DNA of 64,000 nt from Gordonia alkaliphila (GTDB taxonomy: Bacteria > Actinomycetota > Actinomycetes > Mycobacteriales > Mycobacteriaceae). Made by a program: the position numbers and the translations under genes. The notes under the pieces were generated by a model. The model saw nothing but the letters and a program-made list of their open reading frames with translations, made no database searches and was not told the DNA's origin. This document shows positions 26,770 to 35,734 of this stretch, piece after piece. The stretch is taken from contig NZ_JALKBW010000001.1 of the NCBI RefSeq assembly GCF_023017165.1, positions 1,674,001-1,738,000 of the forward strand, read 5' to 3'. Each line of letters opens with the position of its first letter. Position 1 is the stretch's first letter.

Positions 26770-28029
26770 ATGGCTTCCTCACCAGCCCGCCGAATCCGTC
26801 GCCGTCGCGCAGCGATGACCCTGGCCGCCACCAGCGCCTCTGCTGCGCTCCTCATGGGAGGCATCACCGCGCCGCCGGCGAACGCCGTGATCGATATCGG
26901 CCTGCCGGGAGTGGTCTCCTGTGACCCGGGAAAGTCGGAGAGCAGCGACCCGCTGCTCGGTCCGGAGTCGAAGGCGGATTGCACTGACGCGCAGACGTCG
27001 GTGATCGCCACCATCGGTGATGCGATCCTCGGGGTGGTCCTCCCTGATTTTCCGCTGGGTCTCTCGTCGTTGAACGGCGCAATTGCAGTGCCGGTTCAGG
27101 ATCCGCTCGGCGCGGTGACGCTGGTTCCGGCCTTTGCGACCATTTCGGGCACTGGCTACAACACGGCGCTGGCGATCCTCGGCGGCAATGCGACGGCGTC
27201 CTCGGACTACTTCGCATCGGGTGCGATCGCGATTGCGGCCTTGGAGGGTACGGCCAATGCTGATGCCCTCTTCGGCGGAGCCTTGGCGCTGGGGGTCGCA
27301 GGTACCGCGACTGCCCAGGCGTTGCCGCTGGGTATCGCGATCGCGAACGCCATGCCCATTATCGGCGGTGGCAGCGCTGACGCGACCGCACTGGGCGGTA
27401 TCGCGACGGCCACGACGACTATTTTTGGCGACAGGGACGTGGTTTGCACGGCGCTCTACGGCACGGCCAGCATCGCGGACAAGGACGGCAAGAGTCAGGG
27501 GTCGTGCACCAGCGTCCTGTTCATCTTCCAGCAGAATAGTGCCGGCGAGGGGGAGCCGACCTGGTACGCGATCAAGAATCCCTTCGACGTCGGCCTGATG
27601 TCGCCCTTCGGAGACAACTTTGCTGACCTGATGGCCGGGCTCGGCGGTGTGCTCCCGCTGCCTCCGGAGCTGATCGACCTGATGGCCGGCAAGTTCGTTC
27701 CGCAGTTCCAGAGCGATCTCGTGCGTATCTCGTTCGACGGCGGATCGCCGAAGGTCGAGTCGGATCTGCCGGACTTCCTCGGCGGACTCTTCGGTCAGAA
27801 CGACACGAGCGCCACGACGAATGCTTCGGCCACCGCTCCCGAGACCCTCTCGGCACAGGTCGACGGTGCCCCGGCCCCGGCCTCGACTGTCGAGTCGACT
27901 CCGGAGCCTGTGGTCATTGACGATGGCGGTGACTCGGGTGCGAACGCTCCCGCGGCCGTTGACCTCCTCGGCGGCGACAGCGGCGCGGGCTCCCCCGGTG
28001 GTACGGGAGATCTCCTGTCGATCGGCTAG
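26770..28029 (+). CDS. Secreted Gly/Ala-rich protein of unknown function, paralogue 2
   Basis: About 419 residues from ATG at 26770, where the Arg-rich n-region starts; an upstream in-frame ATG at 26710 would add a tail unlike a signal peptide. The signal ends near PANA. The same modules as paralogue 1 follow: SCDPG/ADCTDAQTS cysteines, GTGYNTALAILGGNATASSDY, a G-x-A-x-A ladder through GGIATATT, then CTSVLFIFQQ, WYAIKNPFDV, SPFGDN and MAGKFVPQF. The tail is Asp/Gly/Pro-rich and ends GDLLSIG. Identity with the neighbour is high in the modules and absent in the tails, typical of an old tandem duplication. Function unknown. Confidence 0.82.
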   Translation: MASSPARRIRRRRAAMTLAATSASAALLMGGITAPPANAVIDIGLPGVVSCDPGKSESSDPLLGPESKADCTDAQTSVIATIGDAILGVVLPDFPLGLSSLNGAIAVPVQDPLGAVTLVPAFATISGTGYNTALAILGGNATASSDYFASGAIAIAALEGTANADALFGGALALGVAGTATAQALPLGIAIANAMPIIGGGSADATALGGIATATTTIFGDRDVVCTALYGTASIADKDGKSQGSCTSVLFIFQQNSAGEGEPTWYAIKNPFDVGLMSPFGDNFADLMAGLGGVLPLPPELIDLMAGKFVPQFQSDLVRISFDGGSPKVESDLPDFLGGLFGQNDTSATTNASATAPETLSAQVDGAPAPASTVESTPEPVVIDDGGDSGANAPAAVDLLGGDSGAGSPGGTGDLLSIG

Positions 28030-28057
28030 TCGTCTGCCGACCGCAGGCAGTGACAGC

Positions 28058-28089
28058 TCGACCCGCTCGCGACACCGCGAGCGGGTCGA
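28058..28089 (+). terminator. Terminator after secreted paralogue 2
   Basis: 14-bp perfect stem TCGACCCGCTCGCG (28058-28071) / CGCGAGCGGGTCGA (28076-28089) with tetraloop ACAC, 28 bp after the stop. Confidence 0.8.
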
Positions 28090-28116
28090 ACGCATCTCGC
28101 GACTACCGTTGGGCGG

Positions 28117-28764
28117 GTGAGGATTCGACCGACGATGCTGGTGTGGTGGGGTGCGACGGCACTCTCGTTCGTGGTGCTGGTGGCGTCGACGTGGTCGTTG
28201 GTCGCGGCGCGGGGGCGCGTCGTCGAACCGAAGAATCTGTCCGCGGGCGCGCCGACCACGCTGATCGTGCTCGGGGCCAAGGCAGCCGACGGTGAGCCCG
28301 GAACCTATCTGCGTAACCGGCTCGACGTCGCCGTCCAGCTCTACCGCGCCGGCCGGGTGGACCGAATCCTCAACTCCGGCAACGACAGTGACGACGCGGG
28401 CCGGGAAGTCCGCACCATGCGTGCCTACCTGGAGGCCGCCGGGGTGCCGGCCGTGGCAATCGTCGACGATCCGATCGGCATGAATACGGCGGCCACGTGT
28501 CGTCGTTCGGCGGAGGAGTTCGGGGTTCGGCGGGCACTGATCGTGACCCAGGGTTTCCATGTCGGCCGAGCGGTCGGACTGTGCCGGGCCGAGGGGATCG
28601 ACGTGACCGGGGTGATCGCGCCGTGCGACGGCTGCACCGGACTGTCGTTGGTGCGTAATTACTTCCGGGAAGCCCTACTGTCGCGCCCGCGCGCCATGTT
28701 CAACGCCTTTGGCGTCGGTCAGATCTGCCAGCGGAAGGGCAGGCGGGGGCGGCCGGTCAGGTAG
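28117..28764 (+). CDS. YdcF/SanA-like DUF218 protein
   Basis: 215 residues from GTG at 28117. An N-terminal membrane helix (about residues 7-28) is followed by a DUF218 (PF02698) domain: TTLIVLGAKAADGEPG, RLDVAVQLYRAGRVDRI, LNSGNDSDDAGREV, MNTAATCRRSAEEF and LIVTQGFHVGRAV. SanA and YdcF are linked to cell-envelope integrity; the biochemical role is unclear, with S-adenosyl or nucleotide binding suggested for some members. Its 3' end overlaps the convergent acyltransferase gene by 46 nt, so the Arg-rich C-terminus is encoded opposite the end of that gene. Confidence 0.82.
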   Translation: MRIRPTMLVWWGATALSFVVLVASTWSLVAARGRVVEPKNLSAGAPTTLIVLGAKAADGEPGTYLRNRLDVAVQLYRAGRVDRILNSGNDSDDAGREVRTMRAYLEAAGVPAVAIVDDPIGMNTAATCRRSAEEFGVRRALIVTQGFHVGRAVGLCRAEGIDVTGVIAPCDGCTGLSLVRNYFREALLSRPRAMFNAFGVGQICQRKGRRGRPVR

Positions 28765-29960
28765 ATCGAACCCGGCACGCGCCGCAGCGCCTCCACCGCG
28801 GCGAGCGAGATGCCGATGGTCAGCAGGTAGGTGACGATCGTGCCCCACGGCTGACCGAGGGCGTGCACCAGCGTGGGCTGGCCGTCGGTCTTCGGTCGCA
28901 GCAGGAAGAACAGCACCAGCACGTGCACCAGGAACACCGGGAAGCTGCGGTTGGACGCGTAGGCCACCGCCTTCGCGAAACGCGGTGCGCGCGGGCGGAT
29001 GTTCGCCGACCAGTGGCGGCCGAGCGCGTAGATCGAGAGCGCGGCCACGACCAGCCACGGCAGCAGGGTGACGGCGAAGGCGCTGTCGTTGCTGTGGACG
29101 GTGCCCTTCACGAAGGCCTCGTAGAGGTACAGACCGACCGCGAAGGCGCCGGTGCCGGCGAGCGCGAGGCCGAGCCAGCCGCCCTTGCCGGTGATCCACT
29201 CGTCGAACCGCGCGCGGTGGGCGGCGGCGACGGCGCCGGCGATGATGAAGAACTGGTACGGCACGAACGTGGCGTAGTGGTGCCACCACCAGCTCGACCA
29301 GCTCTCCGGCGGAGTCCAGTAGGTGATGATCGCGAACACGGCGATCTGCAGCGCGAAACTGGTCGCCAGCAGTGCGCCGTGGTGGCCGCGGGTCTTCTGC
29401 ACCAGCCACCGGATCAGCGGGAACAGCAGGTACACCTGCAGCATCACGACCAGGAAGTACAGGTGGAAGCCCGCGGTGCCCCAGCGCAGCTGCTGCCAGA
29501 ATTCGTCCAGACTGTGGGGCACCTCGTCGAGCCGACCCCAGGCCCACATCCCGATGATCACCCAGTAAACCGCCGACCACAGGATGTACGGCAGGATCAC
29601 CAACTTCATCCGCCGACGCCAGAACGAGACGGCGCGGAAGTCCTCGCGCCCCTGGTACTGGTACATCAGCACGAAGCCGGTGAGCGCGAAGAAGATGTTT
29701 CGCGTCGCATGGAACAGCAGCGACGTGCTGTTGGTGCCGATGTTGTTCAGCTCGTCGGTGGTCTGCGTCAGCGTGTGGACGAAGATCACCAGCGCGAACG
29801 TCGTCGCGCGAATCAGATCGACCTGGAACAGATACGGCCGTTTGGTAGTGGCCGGCTTCTGCGTCGAGGTGTCCGACGACGATGCCGTCACCGCACCGGC
29901 CGTGGGCCCCGAGGGCGACGGCGCGGTCTGGGTGAAGGCGTCAGTAGTCGTCATAAGCAA
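28719..29960 (-). CDS. Acyltransferase-3 family membrane protein
   Basis: 413 residues. A 40-residue Ser/Thr-rich N-terminal tail precedes about ten membrane helices. Acyltransferase-3 (PF01757) features: DLIRATTFALVIFVHTLT with the catalytic-type His, FFALTGFVLMYQYQGRE, FWRRRMKLVILPYILW (the RRxxR-P motif) and HLYFLVVMLQVYLL. Members O-acylate polysaccharides, peptidoglycan or lipids; the substrate is unknown here. It forms a same-strand pair with the larger SGNH-containing acyltransferase upstream, 81 bp away, suggesting both modify the same envelope glycan. Confidence 0.87.
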   Translation of the reverse strand: MLMTTTDAFTQTAPSPSGPTAGAVTASSSDTSTQKPATTKRPYLFQVDLIRATTFALVIFVHTLTQTTDELNNIGTNSTSLLFHATRNIFFALTGFVLMYQYQGREDFRAVSFWRRRMKLVILPYILWSAVYWVIIGMWAWGRLDEVPHSLDEFWQQLRWGTAGFHLYFLVVMLQVYLLFPLIRWLVQKTRGHHGALLATSFALQIAVFAIITYWTPPESWSSWWWHHYATFVPYQFFIIAGAVAAAHRARFDEWITGKGGWLGLALAGTGAFAVGLYLYEAFVKGTVHSNDSAFAVTLLPWLVVAALSIYALGRHWSANIRPRAPRFAKAVAYASNRSFPVFLVHVLVLFFLLRPKTDGQPTLVHALGQPWGTIVTYLLTIGISLAAVEALRRVPGSIYLTGRPRLPFRWQI

Positions 29961-30041
29961 GCTGAGCCCGCAGGCTCGCCGGTCACGCTAACAGGCGAAC
30001 CTGGCAGGTAGCTGTGTTGCGCCGTTGAGCTGTGGCGCTGG

Positions 30042-32216
30042 TCACCACCAGCCGGTGGCCTGCTGGATGTCCCGCTCCAGGTAGGGGATCAGGCTGCGGA
30101 CGAACGCGGTGGTCAGGTGGTGGCGGTCGTGCCACACCAGGATGTTGCCGACCACGGCCGGGCAGTAGGTGTCATTGCACACCGCGTTGGAGTAGTCGAT
30201 GAACGTCATGTTCGGGAACTCCGCGGCGATCTCCTCGGTGGGGCTCACCGGCGACAGCATCCGGTCGCGCGACACACCGCACACGTTGGGGCTGCGGCCC
30301 TCGGCGATGCAGTCCGGCGGGTCCATCGGCGGATCCATGCCCCACGGCGTATCGCGCACGGCGATCACCTTCTGCCCGCGCTCGCGGAACTCCTCGAAGA
30401 TGTCCAGGTAGCCCTGCGGCACGTAGTCGCCGGGGGCGGCGCCGGGGACGGGCCGGGTACTCGTCGTGAACACGATCTCCGGCTTGTCGACGGCGAGCTG
30501 GTCCATGACCTTCTGAACCCAGTCCTGGCATTCGGTGAGCTTGCGGCCCTGGTATTCGACGACGGCCTCGGTGCTCAATGCGCAACCGGCCTTCATGTAC
30601 GTGGTGACGCGGAAGCCGTGCCGCTTGCCCAGCTCGTCGAGCGCGGTCATCCAGTGCTCGGAATGCGAGCCGCCGACCACGGCGATGGTCCGGGTGGCGG
30701 TCGGATCGCCGTACACGCCGACCTTCACGGAGAGGTCGCCGAAGTTGCTGAAGTGCGGGCCGTGGCTCAGCGGCCAGTCTTCCTTGGCGGCTTCGGGCGA
30801 CGGCACCGGCGGGATCGCCGGCACCGGGGCGTCGTCCATGAACGCCCGGGCGCCCGGGTACAGGCGGGGGTCCAGGTTGCTGGTGTCGACCTTCATCGAC
30901 GCGGCGCGTGCCTGCCAGTAGACGGCGCTGGTGCCGCCGAAGACGGTCAGCGCCACCACGATCACCGCGAGGATCCGGCGGTAGCGGACGCTGAAGCCCT
31001 TGCCGCGTCCGGAGCGCAGCGGCGTCTCGATGTACTTGGTGCACAGCCAGGCGATCAGCACCGACAGGAGCAGGATGCCTGCGCCTTCGAGGAACGACAC
31101 CCGGTCCTTGAAGCGCCAGGTCAGGTAGAAGATCAGGATGGGCCAGTGCCACAGGTACAGCGAGTAGGCGATGGAACCGAGCCACACGATCCACGGGTGG
31201 GCCAGGACCTTGCCGCCGAGCGACAGGTCGGCGCCGGGGACGGGATGACGAGCGGTGCGCGACGAGCCGACCCAGATCAGCAGCAGCGTTGCGCCCACGG
31301 GCACCCACGCCATGACGCCCGGGTACTGCTCCACGCCGGCGATCCAGATGCCCGACGTCGCGATCAGGGCGACGCCGACGACGGTCAGCAGGGTGCGCAG
31401 CCACTGCGGCATCGGCAGGCGCGGCATCCAGATGGCCAGCAGGCCGCCGACGAGCGGCTCCCAGAGTCGGGCGACGGTGTCGTAGTAGTTGAACGGCTGG
31501 TTGATGCCGTGGCGGTAGTTGGCCCAGGCGAACGAGACGACGGCCACGCCGAGCAGGGCCAAGCCGACGATCCAGGCCACCGTGTTCCGACGGCCCAGGA
31601 CCTCCCAGCGCTTGGCGCCGAGCTTGAGGAGGCCGCCGAGGGCGAGCGCGACCAGCAGGGTGAGGACGAAGAACTGGCCCTGCATGGACATCGACCACAG
31701 ATGCTGCAGCGGGCTCACCGCGGAGTCGGCGGCGCCGTAGTCCTGCGAGGAGAAGGCCAGCAGGTAGTTCTGGTAGTACAGCGCCGAGGCGACGATCTCC
31801 TCGCCCAGCGGTCCCCAGCGGGTGGTGGGCATGATCCACCAGATCATCGCCGCGGCGAAGGCCAGCAGCAGGAACAGTGCGGGGATCAGGCGCAGGAGCA
31901 GTCGCTTGAGGCGCCGCCACGGATTGACGGCCCGATTCCAGCTGACCGACGGCGACGTCGAGTTGGTGACGTGCTTGAGCAGCGAAGCGATGAAGAAGTA
32001 ACCGGAGAGGGTCAGGAAGACGTCGACGCCGCCGGAGACTCGGCCGAACCAGACGTGGAAGACGGCGACGAGGAAGATCGCGACGCCCCGGAGGCCGTCG
32101 AGATCGAGGCGATAGCCGGAAGTGTTGCCGGTGGCCGCGTCTTCGTTCGGCGTCGGCGGTTCCGTCGCCAGTGCTCTCCTGTGTTTCGCTGCCACGGCTC
32201 CCCAATGTAGACACAT
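30042..32216 (-). CDS. OafA-type O-acetyltransferase: acyltransferase-3 fused to SGNH domain
   Basis: 724 residues. Residues 35-430 are membrane helices of the acyltransferase-3 fold: RLDLDGLRGVAIFLVAVFHV, a GGVDVFLTLSGYF motif and NPWRRLKRLLLRLIP. Residues 500-724 are an extracytoplasmic SGNH-like domain, with GGSHSEHWMTAL (block I Ser) and a C-terminal WHDRHHLTTAF supplying the Asp-His pair. OafA/OatA enzymes pass acetyl groups across the membrane to surface polysaccharide or peptidoglycan. It starts at ATG 32216, divergent from the alcohol dehydrogenase gene with a 155-bp gap. Confidence 0.92.
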   Translation of the reverse strand: MCLHWGAVAAKHRRALATEPPTPNEDAATGNTSGYRLDLDGLRGVAIFLVAVFHVWFGRVSGGVDVFLTLSGYFFIASLLKHVTNSTSPSVSWNRAVNPWRRLKRLLLRLIPALFLLLAFAAAMIWWIMPTTRWGPLGEEIVASALYYQNYLLAFSSQDYGAADSAVSPLQHLWSMSMQGQFFVLTLLVALALGGLLKLGAKRWEVLGRRNTVAWIVGLALLGVAVVSFAWANYRHGINQPFNYYDTVARLWEPLVGGLLAIWMPRLPMPQWLRTLLTVVGVALIATSGIWIAGVEQYPGVMAWVPVGATLLLIWVGSSRTARHPVPGADLSLGGKVLAHPWIVWLGSIAYSLYLWHWPILIFYLTWRFKDRVSFLEGAGILLLSVLIAWLCTKYIETPLRSGRGKGFSVRYRRILAVIVVALTVFGGTSAVYWQARAASMKVDTSNLDPRLYPGARAFMDDAPVPAIPPVPSPEAAKEDWPLSHGPHFSNFGDLSVKVGVYGDPTATRTIAVVGGSHSEHWMTALDELGKRHGFRVTTYMKAGCALSTEAVVEYQGRKLTECQDWVQKVMDQLAVDKPEIVFTTSTRPVPGAAPGDYVPQGYLDIFEEFRERGQKVIAVRDTPWGMDPPMDPPDCIAEGRSPNVCGVSRDRMLSPVSPTEEIAAEFPNMTFIDYSNAVCNDTYCPAVVGNILVWHDRHHLTTAFVRSLIPYLERDIQQATGWW

Positions 32217-32371
32217 CCGGGCCCTATTCCCGCATCCCCGCGCCGTGGTCGGGCATCTCGGGCACCGCCGATTCTGTGAATCGGGCTCGCGTTCGAATAC
32301 TACGGGCCACCATCGAGGAAGGCGGCGGAGTCCGCCCGAACGATCCCGGTATCGACGATGAGGAAGTGCGA

Positions 32372-33499
32372 ATGAAGACCAAGGCCGCAGTTCTGCACGG
32401 AGTGAACGAAGAGTGGCAGATCGAGGAGGTGGAACTCGGCGATCCGGTGGCCGGCGAAGTGCAGGTCAAGCTCGTGGCCTCCGGGTTGTGCCACTCCGAC
32501 CACCACCTGCGCACGGGCCAGAGTCCGGCGCCGTTCCCGGTGGTCGGTGGACACGAGGGCGCTGGCATCGTGGTCAAGGTGGGCCCGGGCGTGACCCGGT
32601 TCGCGGAGGGCGATCACGTGGTGACCGCGTTCATCCCGGCGTGCGGCGTCTGCGGTCCGTGCTCGCGTGGTCAGCAGAACATCTGCGACGAAGGTGCCGG
32701 ATTGCTCACAGGTCTGTCGATCGCCGACAAGACCCACCGCGTCAGTACCGCCGACGGCACCGGACTCACCCAGATGTGTTTGCTCGGCACTTTCTCGCCG
32801 TACATCACCGTGAACCAGGCGTCGCTGGTGAAGATCGAAGACGACATTCCCCTGCGCGAGGCCGCCCTGCTGGGCTGCGGCGTGGCCACCGGCTGGGGCT
32901 CGGCCACCGAGATCGGCGGCTCCAAGGTCGGCGACACCGTGGTGGTGGTGGGGATCGGCGGTGTCGGTATCAACTCGGTGCAGGGCGCCAAGGCCGCGGG
33001 TGCGCGCCACGTGATCGCGGTGGACCCGGTGAAGTTCAAGCGCGACATGGCCGAGAAGCTGGGCGCCACCCACGTCTTCGAGTCCATGGAGGCGGCGCTC
33101 CCGGTGGTCGGTGAACTCACCTGGGGCACGATGGCCAACACGGTGGTGCTCACCGTCGGCGAGATGAAGGGCGAGTACATCGCGCCCGCGATGGCGATGG
33201 CAGGCAAGGGCGGACAGGTCGTCGTGGTCGGCATGGGCGACTACGCGGCCATGGACGTGAAGCTGAACCTGTTCGAGCTGACGCTGCTGCAGAAGCGCGT
33301 GCAGGGCGCGATCTTCGGCGGCGCCGGACCGCGCACCCAGGTGCCCAAGCTCCTCAACGAGTACCGCGCGGGCCAGCTGAACCTGGCCGACCTGGTGACC
33401 CAGACCTACAAGCTGGAGGACATCAACCGGGCCTACGACGACATGCTGGAGGGCAACAATATCCGCGGCATGGTCGTCTTCGACGAAGAGGACTGGTAG
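32372..33499 (+). CDS. NDMA-dependent-type zinc alcohol dehydrogenase
   Basis: 375 residues from ATG at 32372, preceded by AGGAAG. Medium-chain dehydrogenase motifs: catalytic zinc Cys in GLCHSDHH, GGHEGAG, the structural zinc cluster CGVCGPCSRGQQNIC and the NAD loop GIGGVGINSVQGA. The sequence fits the actinobacterial NDMA-dependent alcohol dehydrogenase group, in which NAD is tightly bound and an unknown acceptor (mycofactocin in several actinobacteria) reoxidises it. A mycofactocin locus is not in this window. It is monocistronic, with a strong terminator after it. Confidence 0.92.
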   Translation: MKTKAAVLHGVNEEWQIEEVELGDPVAGEVQVKLVASGLCHSDHHLRTGQSPAPFPVVGGHEGAGIVVKVGPGVTRFAEGDHVVTAFIPACGVCGPCSRGQQNICDEGAGLLTGLSIADKTHRVSTADGTGLTQMCLLGTFSPYITVNQASLVKIEDDIPLREAALLGCGVATGWGSATEIGGSKVGDTVVVVGIGGVGINSVQGAKAAGARHVIAVDPVKFKRDMAEKLGATHVFESMEAALPVVGELTWGTMANTVVLTVGEMKGEYIAPAMAMAGKGGQVVVVGMGDYAAMDVKLNLFELTLLQKRVQGAIFGGAGPRTQVPKLLNEYRAGQLNLADLVTQTYKLEDINRAYDDMLEGNNIRGMVVFDEEDW

Positions 33500-33530
33500 G
33501 CCACGCCCCGAATAGGGCGTAGAAACACGT

Positions 33531-33566
33531 GATGGCCGGTCCTCCCGAATGGGAGGGCCGGCCATC
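33531..33566. terminator. Bidirectional terminator between convergent genes
   Basis: 16-bp stem with one G-T pair: GATGGCCGGTCCTCCC (33531-33546) / GGGAGGGCCGGCCATC (33551-33566), loop GAAT. It lies between the alcohol dehydrogenase stop and the convergent DUF2339 stop. Confidence 0.85.
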
Positions 33567-33575
33567 AACGACCCC

Positions 33576-35633
33576 TCAGCGGTGTTTTTGCGGTGTCACC
33601 GAAACCGGAATGGGGGCGACCGGGATGGGCCCGGTCGGGGGATCCTCGAGGGAGGACGGGCGGATCGACGACGGATCGTCGTCCAGGGTCTGGGCGTAGG
33701 CCACGCCGAGTCCGAGGAGAACCAGGCCGACGAGGATGAAGGCGGCGACGCGGAAGATGCCGTCGAGCGCCGACAGGTCGAACAGGAACAGCTTCGCGAC
33801 CGCGGTCGCCAGCACCAGCAGCCCGGCGGTCAGTGCGAGGGCGCGGTTGGTGCCGCGCAGGCGGCGCGCCCATATCAGTGCGGCCGCTCCGGCGGCGGCG
33901 AAGATGACCGTCGCGGCGAGGTGGCCGCTGCGGAACCCGGCGTCGCTGCCGTCGGTGACGACGGCGGCCGCGGCGACGCAGAGGACGTTGATCAGGGCGA
34001 GCGCGATCAGGCCGCCGACGCAGGCGATCACGGTCGATTCCGAACCGCGCGCCCCGCGGACCCACGACCAACCGAGTGCGGCCAGTGCGGCCAGCGCCAG
34101 CACGGCGGCCGTGAACACCTGGGTGCGGTGCGCAGCGCCCAGCCAGTCGGCGTCGCTCAGGGCCATCGCCGCCTGGGGTGCGATCGACAGGAGTCCGGCG
34201 CCCAACGCTACGGTGCCGATGATCCGGTACGACGAGGTGAGCTCCGCGTCGAAGCGGGATCCCAGTCCGAGGGCCAGTGCTACCCCGAGGAAGCCGAGTT
34301 GCAGAGCGTCGGCGCCGCCGAGGATCGCCACGATGGCGACACCGGCGACAGCCGCGCCGGCCAGCCAGACGGTGCGGGTGCCGAGCGTGCTGCCGGGCAC
34401 CAGGGAACCGGCCACGGTGAGGGTGATCAGGACCGCCGCGACGCCGGCCCACAGCAGGGCGGCGGGGGTGGTGGCGAGAACGGCGTCGGCGCCGAGCATC
34501 GGCAGCAGCGGCACCGAACTGGTCAGCGCGAGTGCGACCGGTGCGCCCGAACTGCGGAGCAAGACGATCGCCGAGGCGATCGCGAGGACGAACGCTGCGG
34601 CGGCGCCGATCAGGAAGGCGGTGGCCGACGCGTCGCCGCCGCGGCTGAGCAGCAGCACCAGCGGAACGGCCGTCGCCGCGGTGTTGACCGCGAACAGTGC
34701 GGGCCAGTCGCGACCGATCTGGACGGCCAGGGTGGCCGCCGCGTAGACCAGCAGGAACGCCAGCAGCACCGCGTCGTCGCCGTCGGCCAGGAACGGGGCC
34801 AACAGCACCAGACCGACGCCGACGGCGAGGCCGAGCGGCTGGCTGTCCCACTGGCGGGCCAAGACGAAGCCGCCCGCGGCGATCATGCCGGTCAACACGA
34901 GTGCGGCGAGGGCCGGCAGCCAGTGGTAGATGTTCGTCGCCGCCAGCACGCAGAACAGCGCGGTGGCGATGCCGGTGGCGGCGAGGGCGGCAGCCGCCGA
35001 CCGCTTGGCCGGGGACCGGCCGACGACGATGCCTGCGCCGACCAGCGCCGCGGCCAGGACCGCTCCGCCGGTCACCCGCACCTGCGGCGCGAGCAGACCG
35101 GCCTGGGCGGCGAGGACGAGGAGCAGCACCACGCCGATCAAGGTGATGGCGACACCGGCGAAGGCCAGGATCTTGCCGAGCTGGCCCCCGGCACCGGCCG
35201 CGGTGAGACGGTTCGGCGCGGCCGGAGTGCGCGGCGGAGCCGGCAGCGGCGCGGGGAACGGGGCGGGCTGATACTGCGGAGCGGCGAAGCCGGTGTGCGC
35301 GGTGGCGTACTGCAGTTGGGGCACGCCGACCGGCGGGGCGGTGACAGGCGGGGCGGTGACAGGAGGGGCCATGGCGCGGTTCTTCGGCGGCACCGGGCGT
35401 ACCGGGGGAGCGAGAACGGCAGCGGGTTCCGGAGCCTGGCGCCGGGCGGAGTCGACAGCGGCCGGCACGGCGGCATCGGCAGAAGCCTGGGGAGAATCGG
35501 TGAGCGCGGAGGCGGCGAGACCGTCGGTCAAGGCGGCGACCCGAGCGGTGACCCGAGTGAGACGGGTGGCGATGTCTGCCAGCTCGTCGTTGATCGATGC
35601 GACGGCGGCCATCGGGTCGTTGGCTGCGCTCAT
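33576..35633 (-). CDS. DUF2339-family polytopic membrane protein
   Basis: About 685 residues from ATG at 35633. The first 30 residues form a short coiled-coil-like helix (AAVASINDELADIATRL), then comes a Pro/Ala-rich linker of about 100 residues with repeated APPVT units. The remaining 530 residues are around 18-20 membrane helices with very high Ala/Leu/Val. This matches DUF2339 (PF10101), membrane proteins of unknown function. ACCTAG-N5-CTAGGT at 35680-35696 sits 47 bp upstream and may be its operator. Confidence 0.84.
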   Translation of the reverse strand: MSAANDPMAAVASINDELADIATRLTRVTARVAALTDGLAASALTDSPQASADAAVPAAVDSARRQAPEPAAVLAPPVRPVPPKNRAMAPPVTAPPVTAPPVGVPQLQYATAHTGFAAPQYQPAPFPAPLPAPPRTPAAPNRLTAAGAGGQLGKILAFAGVAITLIGVVLLLVLAAQAGLLAPQVRVTGGAVLAAALVGAGIVVGRSPAKRSAAAALAATGIATALFCVLAATNIYHWLPALAALVLTGMIAAGGFVLARQWDSQPLGLAVGVGLVLLAPFLADGDDAVLLAFLLVYAAATLAVQIGRDWPALFAVNTAATAVPLVLLLSRGGDASATAFLIGAAAAFVLAIASAIVLLRSSGAPVALALTSSVPLLPMLGADAVLATTPAALLWAGVAAVLITLTVAGSLVPGSTLGTRTVWLAGAAVAGVAIVAILGGADALQLGFLGVALALGLGSRFDAELTSSYRIIGTVALGAGLLSIAPQAAMALSDADWLGAAHRTQVFTAAVLALAALAALGWSWVRGARGSESTVIACVGGLIALALINVLCVAAAAVVTDGSDAGFRSGHLAATVIFAAAGAAALIWARRLRGTNRALALTAGLLVLATAVAKLFLFDLSALDGIFRVAAFILVGLVLLGLGVAYAQTLDDDPSSIRPSSLEDPPTGPIPVAPIPVSVTPQKHR

Positions 35634-35679
35634 ACCGATAAGTCTGATTCGCGACCGCCGCCGGGGCATGCGCAGAACT

Positions 35680-35696
35680 ACCTAGTTTACCTAGGT
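35680..35696. promoter_or_regulatory. Dyad upstream of the DUF2339 gene
   Basis: ACCTAG-TTTAC-CTAGGT: perfect 6-bp arms around 5 nt, in the gap between the response-regulator stop (35735) and the DUF2339 start (35633). Candidate operator; no match to an IdeR box. Confidence 0.45.
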
Positions 35697-35734
35697 GGAA
35701 GCGCCCTGATCTGCGCAGATGGTGCTACGGGAGG

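Noticed and set aside
32270-32282. GATTC-TGT-GAATC dyad between the acyltransferase and alcohol dehydrogenase genes
   Set aside because: Arms of only 5 bp; several such short dyads are expected by chance in 64 kb.
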